NCBI GenBank assembly: GCA_037576195.1
Contig: CM075101.1
Coordinates: forward strand, 12,524,001 to 12,588,000
DNA from: Phytoseiulus persimilis
Taxonomy: Eukaryota; Arthropoda; Arachnida; Mesostigmata; Phytoseiidae
Reading direction: 5' to 3'
DNA: 64,000 bases
Within the stretch, counting starts at the first letter, position 1; every line of letters starts with the position of its first letter. The notes beneath the pieces were generated by a model. That model did not search any database, was not told where the DNA came from, and was given only the letters and a program-made list of their open reading frames with translations. Below are positions 47,555 to 60,169 of this stretch, piece after piece. The translations under genes were made by a program, and so were the position numbers.

Positions 47555-48457
47555 GCCCGTTCTTCCTTCCTTTCTTCGCTCTGGTGTATTCGGGGAACGG
47601 CTGCGCACAGGACCGATCGAGGAACCGGCGAGCTAAGTCGTGCGCGTTTTACAGCGGCCCTTCTCCGGAATAAACTGAATACGGAAGCTATCTCCACTTG
47701 AGTCAACCCGAATCGAGTCGCTCGGCTCCGTCCATCTCTCCGATTTTCTGCTTCGCGATGTTTTACTATCCGACTGGTTTCCTGACTCGTTCTCCTTTCG
47801 CGTCGCCGGCCTCTCTAGAGTCAAAGTCTTCGGGACGTTGACTTCGAACCCTCGGAAACGTTGCGCGCGCGCCCACTCTGTTTCTTCGCGAACCCAATGG
47901 TATCAGTGTTCTCAAATCAGTCACTCATCCATTGGCGAGCGGCTGATCCAATAGATGACGCTCGCCGCACAACGAGCCACCGGAGTGGCTGCGTGCCACA
48001 AATAAGTCGGGATATGCGAGTGAATCCAGGCGTGATCCTTTTGACGAGTCCGACTGAGCAAAGTAAGTAGAACCAAATCGCGCGTGAAATCCAAGCAGGC
48101 ACCCACTCTGGCGCAGCACGCTCATTCACCGCTGGGCTCTTGACGAGTCCCCTCGAGAGCAAGTGGCCGAGCACAGTGAGGAACGAAAGAGGAACAAGGG
48201 AGCGTTGCTGGATGTCCGCCCGTGTCTGGGATCTGATAGCGGTCGTCCGAAGCCCGAGGATCTCTCGCGACTCACGGAAAACGAGAATCCGAGCGAAATG
48301 TACCTGATCCCAGGTCGGGAGGGAGCTGCCGTGGACCCTCTTCAGCGCCGCCCGGCAGCTCTATGAGATCGACACCCTGTCGCGTCGAGACCCCTGATCC
48401 TGTTTTTCCATTCAAATGATTCTCTGAAGGATATATAGCTCTCCCTGAGGGGGTTAT

Positions 48458-48479
48458 GGGGGGGGGGGGGGGGGGGGGG
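48458..48479. repeat. G22 homopolymer
   Basis: One of the two longest mononucleotide runs here, about 22 G. It could form a G-quadruplex; the exact length is prone to sequencing error. Confidence 0.88.
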
Positions 48480-49193
48480 TGCCCACCAAGTGTCTGAAAC
48501 GGTCGGCGGGAATCCCTGGTCGTGGGCGAGACTCGCGTCGGCGCCCTTGCTGGACTCGGTAGTCGTCGTCGTAGGATCGTTTGAATGCAGATTCTCCAAA
48601 AAGAGAAGAAGGTTATTTCCGAGGCATAGAGCAGCTCGGGCGGGAGTCGCATTTATCAACTGAGCCGGAGTTAAACTACGCGATGTGTTTAATCGTTCGA
48701 TTCTCGAGTAAGCTGACTGGCTTGCTTATCGCCGATCCGGGTGTTCTTCTCGCCGCCGCGAACCCGGGGAACGACTCGAACATCTGAGTGAGGACTTCAA
48801 GGACGAGCCAATCGAGGCAAAACTAATAGTTGGCCGTCACTTTCCGCCAAGCGGTAGCGGCAGACGCGAGCGGAAGACCCGGAAGATAGTATCCGACTCC
48901 GATTCTTTCTCTGCTCGATTTTAACTGCAATCCGTTTCCTCCGCGAAAAAAGATGTTCAGGATCCGCACAACGCCCCATTGCGCTCGAGAACGCTCGTTC
49001 AGATCTGGGTATCGGTTGCGTTGAACGTCGGACGGATAACCGAACGGTTAATTTGTTTGTGACACGACGGAGAAAACGACTGCGGCAAACGGTCTGAGCG
49101 AGCCCGCGAGGCTTTCACGAACCCGGACTAGAACCGGGGCAGTCGGAGACGCCACCGACAAGCGCACCGACTTTGAAGAGGAAATATGACTCC

Positions 49194-49215
49194 GGGGGGG
49201 GGGGGGGGGGGGGGG
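49194..49215. repeat. G22 homopolymer
   Basis: A second run of about 22 G lies only 0.7 kb from the previous one and in the same orientation, followed by GA-rich sequence. Confidence 0.88.
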
Positions 49216-52200
49216 ACAGATAGAGAGCGACAGTGGAGCAGACGGATGAGATATAGGGAGGAGGGAACGTTGAGTCACTTTTTCTACTCTCGTTCCTTGA
49301 GCATGGTTTTTATTCCTCGTTCTCACTCCCGGTGGGAAAAATTAGCGAGATGCTCCCGACCGTTCTTCGGAAAGAGTGGGCCGAAACAGGGGCGAGGCAA
49401 GAACGGATGGGCGGCCGCTAAAGAACGGGAAAAATGGGAAGAAGAAGAAGGAGCCATCACGTTGTTCTGTTCCCCCGTCGGAGCCTGCCCGCTGGGCCTT
49501 AAGACTTCTCGCTTCCACCTTCCCGCCTGTTCCTCTCTCTCCGATGCTCGAGCTGTAATTGATGTTGGAGTCGGGTTTCGGGACTTCCACGCTGGTCGCG
49601 CTCTCAGTTCCTGTCGGCCCCTCGGTCCCGTTGTTCTTGTCGATGTTCCTCCCCCGCCCGGGCACCCCAAACCACATCTGAATGTTGCTCTGTGGCCTTG
49701 GAGAATAAGTGGAGGCCACGCTTCCCGCGCCGTTGTTTCCCTCGTTTTCCTTTCGCCGCTTCAAAAACGAGTTGGGATTTCCCACGTTCGGAAGTTGCTC
49801 GCCCGAGGATCGCACGCAAGGCGGATCCCTTAGGAGAGGAGTGAGGGGCTACACTTTCGTTCCGACCGATTAGGGAGACGTCGGAAATTTTTCTCGTGAC
49901 CCGTGTCGAGTGCAGCTTCAATTAAAGCGGCTGCGTCCGCCGACGCAGGTTCCCAAAAAAGCTGAAACAACATCACAACTCGATCACGCGGCTCACACCG
50001 TCGATCTTTGCTTTCAGGTCCGCAGAGCGCCGCTATCTGGAAAATCACAAACCCTACAAAACCTCTTTTTTCAATAAATCAAGCTTGATCCCAACGTGGA
50101 ACTAATCCTTTGTGCACATCACGTGCGCCAGTCGGCCGCTGCGTTGCGCCAAAACCCAGTCGCGAGGAGCTCCTAAGCCCGAAACCCTACTGCGAGCGCA
50201 GCAGCGTATGAAACAAGCAGATTGAATTCTGCTTTGCTCGCCCGCTCCCTCTCGGCTGCGGGAGTCTCCCGGGCAGAGTCGAGCCCATCGGTGGATGCCG
50301 TAGGTGTTCTTCAACTTTCGATTCCCAGTTCATTTTTTCGCGGCGCTTTTTGTGGTCTGTTCCCGAGTCGACTCAGCACTCCAGCCGCTGCCGCGGACTA
50401 AGGGCTTACCTGGAAGAGGAAAAATAATGTTTGGAACGTTTCCAGTATTTTCTCCAGGAACTCTCGGGCCTGATTCAATGTCCGCAACCGGTCCCCCGTC
50501 CTACGATCAGAGAAGAACCCGCGGAGGTCTCCAGGCCAAAGGTGAAGCCCGGATGGAGCCTTAATCGGGTGGCCTTCTCGCTCGTCTTCCTCGAAGGCAT
50601 CTGTGTGCTTCTCAGTTTTCGCAAGATCTGGCACTTCGATGCCAAAATTTCGACCGTGCCGCCACAACATCTTCGTTGGAGAGCTCTGCTTCAGGACCTG
50701 TACCCTTTAGGACCTTCCGACAAGAACTTCCTGTTCTCAGGAGTCCTTGAGAAATAGGTAGTTTGACAGGAGCTCAGCATGACTCCGCAGATGCGCGCAG
50801 AGCTGAACGAACAGAGAAACAAACAGAGCTCGCCTTGTGCGACGAGTTCAACAGAGGGAGAAGCTCGTCCGATCCTCCCCCCCCCCCTCTGACCTTACCC
50901 CTCACCCTCTACCCCCTTCGCTCCAACTGCATGCAGATTGTTGCCGAACGTCGCAATCCATGACCCGAAAACGCTGAATGACCGGTCGCTTTGCGCTTGT
51001 CCAGGGCTTGGCGGGAGGAGGCTCAATCGACGCTTCGTGGAGAGGCAAGTAATCCATGACAAAGTGAGTCAAGTGCGCGGGAGGCTCGTTGACATTATCA
51101 TTATGTAGAGAGCGTCGATTGCCTCCGCCCGAGCGCGTGGCTCGATATCGCTGCGTCGCTCGCTCTGCTGATTTTTGGATTCCGATGGGGACATGGTCGG
51201 GGAGGGGAAGAGAGGGAATTCTGCGAGGATGAGGTCTTCCCTGCGACCGGTGCTGTTGAGGAGAAGGTGCCGGACGGGCTGCAGAAGAAAAGGAGTCATC
51301 CGAAAGATAAACATGCTGAAGCTAACAGATAAACGGGAGAAGTGACGGGGCCGCTCGAGGAGGGGAGAAGACGGTGCGGGGAACTCGAGATGCAATAGCG
51401 CTGTGCACCCAGACCGCCCTGCATGACTCTGTGTGTTGCCTGTGAACCGATTTCCCGGCTCCCCGAGCGGCCGGCTGGAAGCAGCCGATGTTTCTCTTAG
51501 GATTAAGTCGTTCAGATAATCCGGCAGCTGGCTCGGCTTTGCTCGTGATATAGGAGACGACTGAGGTCCTCCGGAAGGCTTAGCGCACGTGGACGACGTA
51601 CTGGTTGCAGCAAGGATCGAAGGAGGGCGGCCCGAAGGACGCGGGAATATATGGCTGTTGATGATATTTAGCTGAGTTCCACCGCCGGCGCCGCGATTTT
51701 CGGACGACGTGCCTCAACTAAAAACACGAATCGTATCTTCCGCCCCGCCCGACTGTGATGTCTGATCGACGTGGAGCCGCCGGTCTGCGTCCCAACAGCA
51801 GGTCAGGGACGGCGGCCAGAAACAAAACCGGAACCCGGTGTGCATCCGTGTCACGTACTCGACTGGATAGAGAGGGCTCGTCCGCCGCCGGACAGCTTCT
51901 CTGAAAGTTCACCACCAACGGTCGTCGACTCGATCGACAACCGCTTAAAGAAGTCAATCTAGCGTGAAACCTCCTCTTTGTCCGCGCAAACACGCCGACA
52001 GGCCAATCAGCGAAAACGTCAACAAGGTCAATTGATTTTACTACGAGACTCCGCTGAAGAAGAGTCGAGCTCGCGCGACAAATCCTCTCAAGAGCTTTGA
52101 AACATTTTGAGCGATTCCGCGACCCCCGCCGCAGCATGATCGGACGGCGCTTCATCGTTCCCGTGAATTTCCATCTCAGTTTCGAGGAGGCGTTCCGCTC

Positions 52201-52986
52201 CTCTGTTTCCGGTGGCAGGACTCGGCGCGGCATAGCCACGAACGGTTCACGAACTAATCGCGAGCCAGCGGTAGATTTCGTCGGTGCCGTTCAGCGCCGA
52301 TTTTTGGCGGATGCAAGGGCGCTGCGTTCCTGAGGGTGCCCAGCGTGAGTCAGCAGGAAATTGAACGTAATTTGAAACAACGGAGGGCGCGAGCCAGCCA
52401 GCCAGGCAGTTTCCTGAAGCGCGAGAGCGACAACGACGCTGACGACCGAAACGACGACGAGGGGACGAGAGCGACAAAGCTCGGACACTTCCGTTGCTCA
52501 CATCCTGTGGAGCTCTGGCCCGAACGCCACATGGTGTCGCGACACTTCAGGGTGATTTTTCTCGTGTCAGAAACTGCGAAGACATCTTGTAACGGGGGAC
52601 GGAAACGGACTCGTTTGACATTCTTGGAATTCCTCGTGAATTTCACTACGAAGGTGTCGGCGGCGTTCCGTGCGGGTTGCCAGACGACAGTGCATTCGAA
52701 AATGAGCGAATACGACAGTGATTAAAAGTTGGTCGTTAATAGACCGACAACTCCCGCGGGCCCGGCGAGGGGCCGCTTCGAATTTTATTGTTTCTACTGA
52801 CCGGCAGATGACAAGATACCAGAATCGAATAATAAATTGGAGGTCGTCCGACCCCACGGTGGCGCGCGAGCAGCCCCGTTGCGAGCCAGCCAGTCGGCAT
52901 GCTCGCTTTGTTTCGAAAAACGCCGAGAAGTTGTCTGGGAAGCGAGCCAGCTTTCGCCGTTCCAGTCGTTCGCCCGTTCGTTCGGA

Positions 52987-53009
52987 AGGTCGGTCGGTCG
53001 GTCGGTCGG
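52987..53009. repeat. (GGTC)n tetranucleotide microsatellite
   Basis: About five perfect GGTC units in intergenic sequence. Confidence 0.85.
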
Positions 53010-54578
53010 CAGGTTAGACGTGCGAGCGGCTTGTCGTACATCGGCAGAGGAAAAACGGAACCATGCGGCGTACTATGCAAAGTGAGCCTTCACTCCTCGG
53101 CCCATCGCTGAAATCCGTCCTATGCAAGCCGGTGGAATCTTTCTCCAGTTTGGACCAGCGAGCCGGCTGGGCGGCCGGCTCAGCGAGCGAGTGCGCGATC
53201 GGGGCTGTTTCCGACAACCACAACAGCATTCTGCCAACACGAGCCCAGCTGGAAGGCTCCTCCGTAAGCTCGACGCAGCTTTGTTTTGGCAGTTTGCAAC
53301 TTGCTCCCTCGTTGCGCACTCCCGATTCCGGTTCCTGCAGTCGTGCATCCGAGGCTCGCCACCAGCCGGAGGAGTATCCGGATGGACTCCTTCCAACTCA
53401 GGAGAAGACTTTCTCCGTGACTCCGAGGCGGGCGTCAGTGGGGGAAGATTTCCAACCGACCCATACCGATTCCTCTCGCCCTCCCCCAGGGGGTGGTGCG
53501 AAGCCGGCCATAATCCCCCACCCCAGACGAAGGAGAGCTGGGAGCACGGCCCCAGGTCATTCCTCCAAAACTCACTCAACGCTTCGGATGGAAAACTCCG
53601 AGAACTAGCGCGGCGCGGTACTTAGATACATTGTATACGCACATTATTTATTCATCAACTCGTTTGTCCTCGTCATTGTATTGCACCTAATGGAATATAC
53701 TCCGAGTGTGGAATCGGTGCTCAGGCGGAGTCCGGAAGGGGAAGGAAGTGGCCGGAAAATACGGAAGAAAGAAAGAATCAGCGTGGAAGGATTCGGATGA
53801 TCCCGTTCATACGAGCCCGAATCCGTCTCTTCCCCGAACGCTGGGCCCTTCACGGTCTGCCAACTGTCCAAAGTTAGCAGGCGAGCGATCGCGAAAGGAG
53901 CCTGTCAAGAACGATCCCGGACCGGAGCGAGGCGAGCCGAGGCGGTTGTTAGCAAGGTAATCACCTCCGCTAGCTCAGGCAGTGTGTTTGCCTTACTCCC
54001 GGAGACCGACAGGCCGGCGCAGCGGCCATCCCGGATGCTTGCTCGGCTGCGTGCCGTGGGCAAGAAGTCGAAAAAGAGCAACGTAGTGCTATTTCAGTCC
54101 GCAAAGAGAAGGGACACGAGCCGAGCGACGGAAAAAGGAAGGGAAGACGGACTCGAAGGCTAGCTATCCGAACGGAATGGACTCGAGTGTGTATGTGCCC
54201 CGGTTCGGAGCGTTTCTCCGAATTCCTGCAAGGGCTATCGTTTTTCTCCGCTGTTGCTCCTCTCTTCCCGTCCGCCTGTTCCGGTACGGCGGCTTCCCCT
54301 TCCGAAATGAGCGGCAATGAATGACGTTCACGGTTATTGCTAGGTTTCTGCGTTCGAAATGAAAAATCTCGTCGCGTCGGGATGAGTTGAACTTTTTTCG
54401 GAGCCCTTCCCTCTGCAGTGCCGTCCAAGAAACTCAATTGCAGCGTCTTCGGGTCTGTCGAAGAGGAAGCGCTTAATTACGAATCGGGTTTCGCGCGAGC
54501 TCCGCCAGCGAGCTTCATCATCCTGTCCGACAGCACTCGTTGTTCCGCGTTTGTTTGTGAGGAACGAATGGAGGCGGT

Positions 54579-54598
54579 CGGACGGACGGACGGACGGG
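54579..54598. repeat. (CGGA)n tetranucleotide microsatellite
   Basis: About five CGGA units, just upstream of the C19 run. Confidence 0.8.
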
Positions 54599-54842
54599 CA
54601 GGCATTCAGTCAAGCAGCGAGGGGGGGCTCCGCGGTCCTTGACTCCCACCGCATCGAACAGCCTCGGAGGGCATCGAGGCAAACCGATAAGAGCAGGAAG
54701 ACGCGAAGGGGGAGCGGGCGGAGAACAGCAGCCGTTCACAGGAAATAGATATTCATGATTCAGTTGTTGGCCTGAACGAGCCGCGCCGGAGAGGAGCCGG
54801 CCGTTTCTTCTCTGAGCCCGTTTCCTCAGGTTCTGATTCCTG

Positions 54843-54861
54843 CCCCCCCCCCCCCCCCCCC
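54843..54861. repeat. C19 homopolymer
   Basis: A run of about 19 C in intergenic sequence. On the minus strand it is a G-quadruplex-capable G run. Confidence 0.88.
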
Positions 54862-56371
54862 TCCACCGTCGTCTCAGCTGCGCGCATCAAAGAGCAGCAA
54901 GGAGGCAATAAAAAGGCGAAAGCTTTCTAAATGCAGCCGACAGATAGATGGAACGAAAGACAGATATTCAGATGCATACGTCACTTCCGCTCGGATGGAT
55001 GACATCTCAGAGTGCAGGGCTCGAACCCTCGGTCCCGCGGAACGAGGTGGTCGAGCTTTCAGCTCGTTTCTGTCATCGATGGGCTATCCCGATTCATGTT
55101 GTTAGAAGAGGACCGTCTGCTTCTGGTCACCAAGGGAAGATTTCCAGCGTACCGAGCAGAGAGCGAACCTCGTCGGAAAACCGCCGACCATCGCCGCTTC
55201 TCGACGAAATATCCTCGCGCTGTTCAGGATCCACTAACAGCTGGACAGCAGCTCGAGTGTCTGTCTGCTCGGGTCTGGGTATGCGTCCGTTGGTCGCAAG
55301 TCTATCTGGATGACTTTCATGTCGACTTCCTCCGCCGCCTCTGCCGAACGGAAAGCGGGACTCGAATGATCCGCTAATGACTTCTCTCGCGCTTTCGTGC
55401 TCCTTCGTTGAGTAACAGATAGCGGACGGAGGATGGGAGAAGGAACGAACGATAAAAGAGAACATATATTGTACTTGCGAGGCCCGAGTAGGCAAATGAG
55501 GCCTCTGCTAACCAGTGGCCCCGGCCTGGGAAAAAAACGGCCGAGCGGCCGGACAGGCGACCATCACGCAGGACCACCACCGCGGCCGCGACGACGATGA
55601 GCTGGAGAAAAAGCGAAACAAGTCACCCCCCTCTCCGCGAGCTTTCCTCCCCAACTTTTCGTTCGAAGTTTTATCTCCGATAGTCAAACTACGGCGCGAT
55701 GACTAACTAGTTCATTGCCGGGACCGCGCCGATTTGGGCGGGGGTGGGGAGGGGAGGGAAATGGCCGAACGGCAAGCACTCCTCCGATTCGGTTCCCCAA
55801 CCGGAGGGAGCAGCCGCTCCAAGGCTGCTGCGAGCACTGAGTGGCTAATCAGCGTTCGATGGGCACACGTCCGCTGGACGTCCGCTCGATGTCTGCCCAA
55901 CGTCGCTCGCGAGCATGTACATGCCTTCTCGCTCCTGAACGGCCCCCTCTTTCCCGATTCCCCGTCAACGTTTATTGCCTGTTCCTCCGCGGCGGCCTGC
56001 AGCCACCGGGCGTCCTGATGCCACACGAACGAAGTTACGAGCAACTTTTTCAGCGATAACTTGATGTCGAATCTCCCCGCCGCAACCATGGATCTCTGCG
56101 CTCCGGCCTGGAAGACGCGACGTTGGACCCCACGCGTGACGGAGCCTCTATACGCTCGTCCACTTTTTTCCTGGTCCACCGTAGTTGCCGTCGGTGCGAG
56201 GAGCGCCGCCGCGTATGACCTTGGATCCACAAGCATCCACAAGCCTAAAAAAGAGACTGAGAGCCGATGTAGCAGAGACAGCAGCTGTGGTGCCGGCGCA
56301 AACCTTTGCCCGTTTTCGGCCCTTTTTTGCATATCGCATAAACACATATGAAACCGCTGAAGGCCCACGGA

Positions 56372-56405
56372 TATATAGAGCCCGAGACACACACCGTTCA
56401 GCACA
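56372..56405 (+). promoter_or_regulatory. Candidate TATA/initiator core promoter, plus strand
   Basis: TATATA is followed 28 bases later by TTCAGCA, whose A (56400) would be the start site. That spacing is standard for TATA-Inr promoters, though the initiator only partly matches TCAGTY. An ATG follows at once and opens an unrecognised 124-codon frame. It lies 2 kb upstream of, and points toward, the candidate signal-peptide exon. Confidence 0.3.
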
Positions 56406-57322
56406 ATGCACATCGCTGCCGAGACGCGTGTTGGATCAGTATTCTCGGCCGTCTGCCCGTGTATTAGGAGACCTTACTTACTCGACGGCGGCGACAACGA
56501 CGCCGGCGCTCACTCAGACGGCCGCTGGTTTTTGGGTGGGTGGGTGGAGAGTCTTACTCGACTTGATGGCCGAGCGTTCTTGATTCAAGTCCGCTCCGGG
56601 CCACTACTTTCAGCTGGCTTCTCTGTTTCGAGCCCTTTGTGCGCTTTTGACGTAAACTCTCGTCAGTCGTGGCCCACGACTCCTCGCCACCATCACCGCC
56701 AACAGTTGCAGCCCCAATCTGGTTCTCGGCAGAGGAGCGAGAATGTCGAGGTCGACATCATCGTCAATCTGAGACACTGAGAGAACACCACCGCCGCCAC
56801 CAGCCAGTCAACAGACCGGCCGAGGCAATCGCTCGGTCGGGCAGCGAACAAGTGGGCCAAAGGAGCTGAGCTCAGCGTACTTTGTTTCTTGAAAGGAGGG
56901 CGAGCACTCATTCTGATTCCAGCAAGCGCTCCCTGTCGCCGAGATCCAGGATTTTTTCCCTCGGTTCCCCACTGTTTCCCGCAAGGTCGTCTGGGCGCGC
57001 GGGGCCCGACCGGAACTCCGGACCCCAGTTTGACGACAGTCGATCATCTTGAACTCTGGAGGAAAGACTCGAAGCGTAGCGGAGTCGTGCACGGGCCCCG
57101 TGTCTCAGGGAAATCACTACTAAAATATTCTCGCAGCCAACGGTAACGGGTTGATAGCGCATCCAGCTTTGGAGGAGAGAGAGGGGGGGGGGAGGCGACA
57201 ACGTCGAGGACAGTATCGCTTCGATACATCCTTTAGGAATGGGGGCAGGGCTGTATCGACACCATCACCGAGAAGGGAAACGAAGCCATTTCGGGGGAGA
57301 GAGGGGAGGGGGGGGGGCGGTG

Positions 57323-57627
57323 AACACTGGGATCAGGATCAGCGTGGATGAACTGTACGACCTGGACCGGAAGCTCGGCGCGGCTCAGTTCGTCAGCTTC
57401 GACCTCGTAGAGTTCGAGACGGATGCGATTGAGAAACAACTCTCGGTTCGAATGCAGCCGAGCACAAGCCGTTGGCTATCGTGGTTTTCGAGATAAATGC
57501 GCTTTCATCGGTCCGTTAACTGGTGCGGTGGACGTCGACGATGACAAGGGATGCGAGGAGCTCGTGCGCCTCGAACCAGAAGCTCGCGGAGAACGGCATC
57601 TCTTTGGGCTCACGGATCCGTAGTGCA
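57323..57627 (+). other. Coding-like island open on both strands
   Basis: Two adjacent segments show strong codon-like base periodicity. The plus strand reads ISVDELYDLDRKLGAAQF with FVSFDLVEFETDAIEKQL, then in another frame DVDDDKGCEELVRLEPEARG to a stop. The minus strand on the same codon boundaries reads NRIRLELYEVEADELSRAEL and, upstream, a leader-like SLAVTFFVLLFVL. Purine-first codons favour the plus strand; the leader favours the minus. No clean splice pair joins either set and no family is recognised. Confidence 0.22.
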
Positions 57628-58433
57628 ACATCGGGGAATGACATCCTGCGGGCTGACTGGGACGGAGGCGCATCAGACACGAGCTGAGCACGGAGAACAA
57701 AAAGTAAAACGAAGAAAGTGACAGCGAGGGAACGACTCGATAGCCCCGGAGAGATTACGGAGGGCTGATTATCCAGATTGGTACAAATGATTATACGAAG
57801 AACGGTCGTTTCGGATTCTCTATCCATCGGCTTTCGTCGGTAGTTCTGGGAGCGGCGAAGAACGCCGCCCGCCGTCCCCGGGGACCTCTCGCCGCCACCC
57901 GAGTTGTGGGGGAGAAAGGAAAAGAGAGCGAGCGAGCCAACCGACGGAGACCCCGGCGAGCGGATGAACCCGAATCAGCCAGTCCGTCCATGGGGAGGAA
58001 GGGATGGGGACAGAGGTAATTACAGCTGAATATGTTAAAGTCGGCACGTAGTAGGCAAAGAGCTAAAATCCACCTTTCTACCTAGAGGCGGCCCTTTTCT
58101 CCCCTTCTTCAAGCCCTCCTGGGTTCTCTGCGACTCCTCTCCCCGCCCCTGTCGGCTTCCCTTCGGCGCTCAGCGAGGCCTACTCCCCTCTTGGCAGTTT
58201 TCCTCGTTTCTTCCCGTCCACGCGGCTGTCGCGGTGGTGGCGGCGGCAGCGGCGAGGAAGTCGCTCGCTCGCTCGCCCGCCCGTCCGAGGGGCAAATTAA
58301 ACAGAGGAGTCACCACCTGGAACGTTGCCGACTGCGAAGTGTCTCCCTGAGGACTTCGTGCGGGGTGGTGAGCGGCCGAGAGAGGTCGGTCCGCGTCCAC
58401 GGACGAGCAACGAGAGGCGAAGATAGAGACCGA

Positions 58434-58512
58434 ATGGGGACTCGTCTAATTGTAGCACTGATGTCACCGCTGCTGCTTCCGTTGCTTTTTCGACCTGCTC
58501 ATGCTGACGGCG
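58434..58512 (+). CDS. Candidate first coding exon: signal peptide of an unknown secreted or membrane protein
   Basis: The frame starts MGTRLIVALMSPLLLPLLFR and continues PAHADGG. It has a short basic start, a 15-residue hydrophobic core and a clear Ala-x-Ala-type cleavage site (AHA|D). It then meets a donor G|GTGAAC in phase 1, the commonest phase directly after signal peptides. The ATG is the first in the frame; the same frame is open upstream without another ATG. The donor is only a moderate match, and no partner exon was recognised in the remaining 5.5 kb. If unspliced, the product would be a 42-residue peptide ending at 58562. Function unknown. Confidence 0.42.
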
Positions 58513-59381
58513 GTGAACGGTGGCCACCGCTCCGGCCTGATACTCCGGCCCTTCGCGCCTGAGCACCGGCAGGCAACGGCCGCCGCCTTGCGCAGTAAAG
58601 GAGCGGGCTGCAAATGCCGAAATAAAGAGCAGGTTAATTGACGGACTGGGGGAGCAGTGCAACAAGAGGGAGCCGCCGAAACAAACCAACCAACCGCCTG
58701 ATTAAGTGAATCCCGGCTCCTGTGATATTCAAGTCAGATTGAGAACCAGCGCCCTAACGCTGCCTGACCTCGGGTCACCCGGCCCGAGTGGAATCGGCCG
58801 TTCCTGCCTGAACTTGTTCGTCCTTGTTCTTGATAGCAGGATAGGAAGCAAACGAGATCGACTGACAGCTTCCCAAGACCTGATCGTCTAATCTGGTAAT
58901 ATCCACCGCTAGTGATCCGACAAGCGAGCAGGAAGTGGACTGCTGCTACGACCTCCCGGCTTGCTTATCTGTCAACTACCTGCCATATTCATCGTTAGTG
59001 GCCGCAAGGTGCTCATCAGAGGTAACTGGCGTGACGCCGATGTGGGAGGTCCGAGCCTTTCTTGGAAACCTCCCGGATGGCACCTCGGCTCGGAGCCGCC
59101 AGAAGGACCAATAGTGCACGACTTGAGCACCCGCCCCTCCCTCCTCTCCCTACACGAGGCTTCCCGCCGAACACAAGTGATTCGGTCGAGGGACGGTGGC
59201 CACGGGGAGAGTGAGATTGTGTGGATCTCCTCTGGACTTGATGAGGCCGAGGCTCTTTTGTTCCGACGAGCTCAGGTGATTGATTTTGTGATTGAGCCGC
59301 AATGCAGCATAGCGTCGGACGGTGTGAGCACCGACGAATCAATCGTCCGGCTTCAAAAAGCTCCCAGGGAGAAGCTCCTCG

Positions 59382-59393
59382 CCCCCCCCCCCC
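59382..59393. repeat. C12 homopolymer
   Basis: A run of 12 C lies downstream of the candidate signal-peptide exon. Confidence 0.9.
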
Positions 59394-60153
59394 TTCCCTC
59401 GCTCCTAAGAACCGGGTGGATGTAAATGCGTGTACGGGCACTCTGTGCCGGTCATTCCGGGGTTCCGAATGCGACATCTCCGACCAGAGCTGTTTTCCGA
59501 TAGCTTCCGTGCGCTTTGTGCTCCCCAACGGCGCGGATGCTAAAGAAGATGATGTTTTGTTTCCGCCTCTCCGTTCCTACTGCCACCGGCTCACCATCTT
59601 TACGGCCAGCCGCTTCTACCTCCCGAGGCATCCCTTTGGGATATATTTTATTCGTTGACCTTAAAATTTATCAATGGCATGCCTGCCTGCTTTTTTTCCT
59701 CTTCGCTCGCCAGTTTGCTGGGAGGCTGGTGCGCTTCCGTCGTTCGTTTCCCCCGGGGGAGGCCCGAGGCCGATGCGAGCTTGCCCGATGTCTTTTCTCT
59801 CCATATCTCTTCCGATATATGTAATTCTCCTCCTTGGCCTGGCCGGCCTCAGACTTTCCGCGTCCGTCCTCATGGACTCCGTTGCCCGCCCTCATCACGA
59901 GGGCTGGGATCCGGTTTTCGGAAACACACGTGGTCCGCTCACCACCAAAACAGCGGGGTCACCACGGGATGGTCACGTGCTGCTCTCAGTTTGCTCTTTG
60001 TGCGCCGCTGACATAAAAATATACCGGCTGTAAATCTTGGCCGCACGGCTCATCATTTGTGGCTTGTGGACGAGAAAGCAATCGAGCGATCGCAAACATT
60101 AACAAAGAAAGAGAAGCTTTCGTGCATGGGCGTGGTGGGTGGTGCAATGAGCA

Positions 60154-60169
60154 GGCGGGCGGGCGGGCG
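60154..60169. repeat. (GGCG)n tetranucleotide microsatellite
   Basis: About four GGCG units in non-coding sequence. Confidence 0.75.

Larger units (their letters stand above)
46291..56368. other. Region upstream of the Side-like gene; no gene recognised
   Basis: This is the 5' flank of the Side-like gene and beyond. It carries five of the long G/C runs or near-runs, including both G22 tracts, and several tetranucleotide repeats. Regulatory DNA is likely here but no specific site can be named. Confidence 0.5.

Noticed and set aside
49186-49833. 215-codon plus-strand frame beginning with poly-Gly
   Set aside because: It starts inside the G22 run and overlaps equally long minus-strand frames; composition and position fit chance reading.
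54995-55060. tRNA-like B-box (GGTTCGAGCCC on the minus strand)
   Set aside because: The T-stem does not pair, and no acceptor stem or A-box could be found at the right distance.
55712-56413. 233-codon minus-strand open frame starting with ATG, the longest in the window
   Set aside because: It has no recognisable domain, other frames across it are also long, and its 3' half is a low-stop Arg/Ser/Pro reading of GC-rich DNA. Its start overlaps the plus-strand TATA/initiator motif. Chance length is plausible here.
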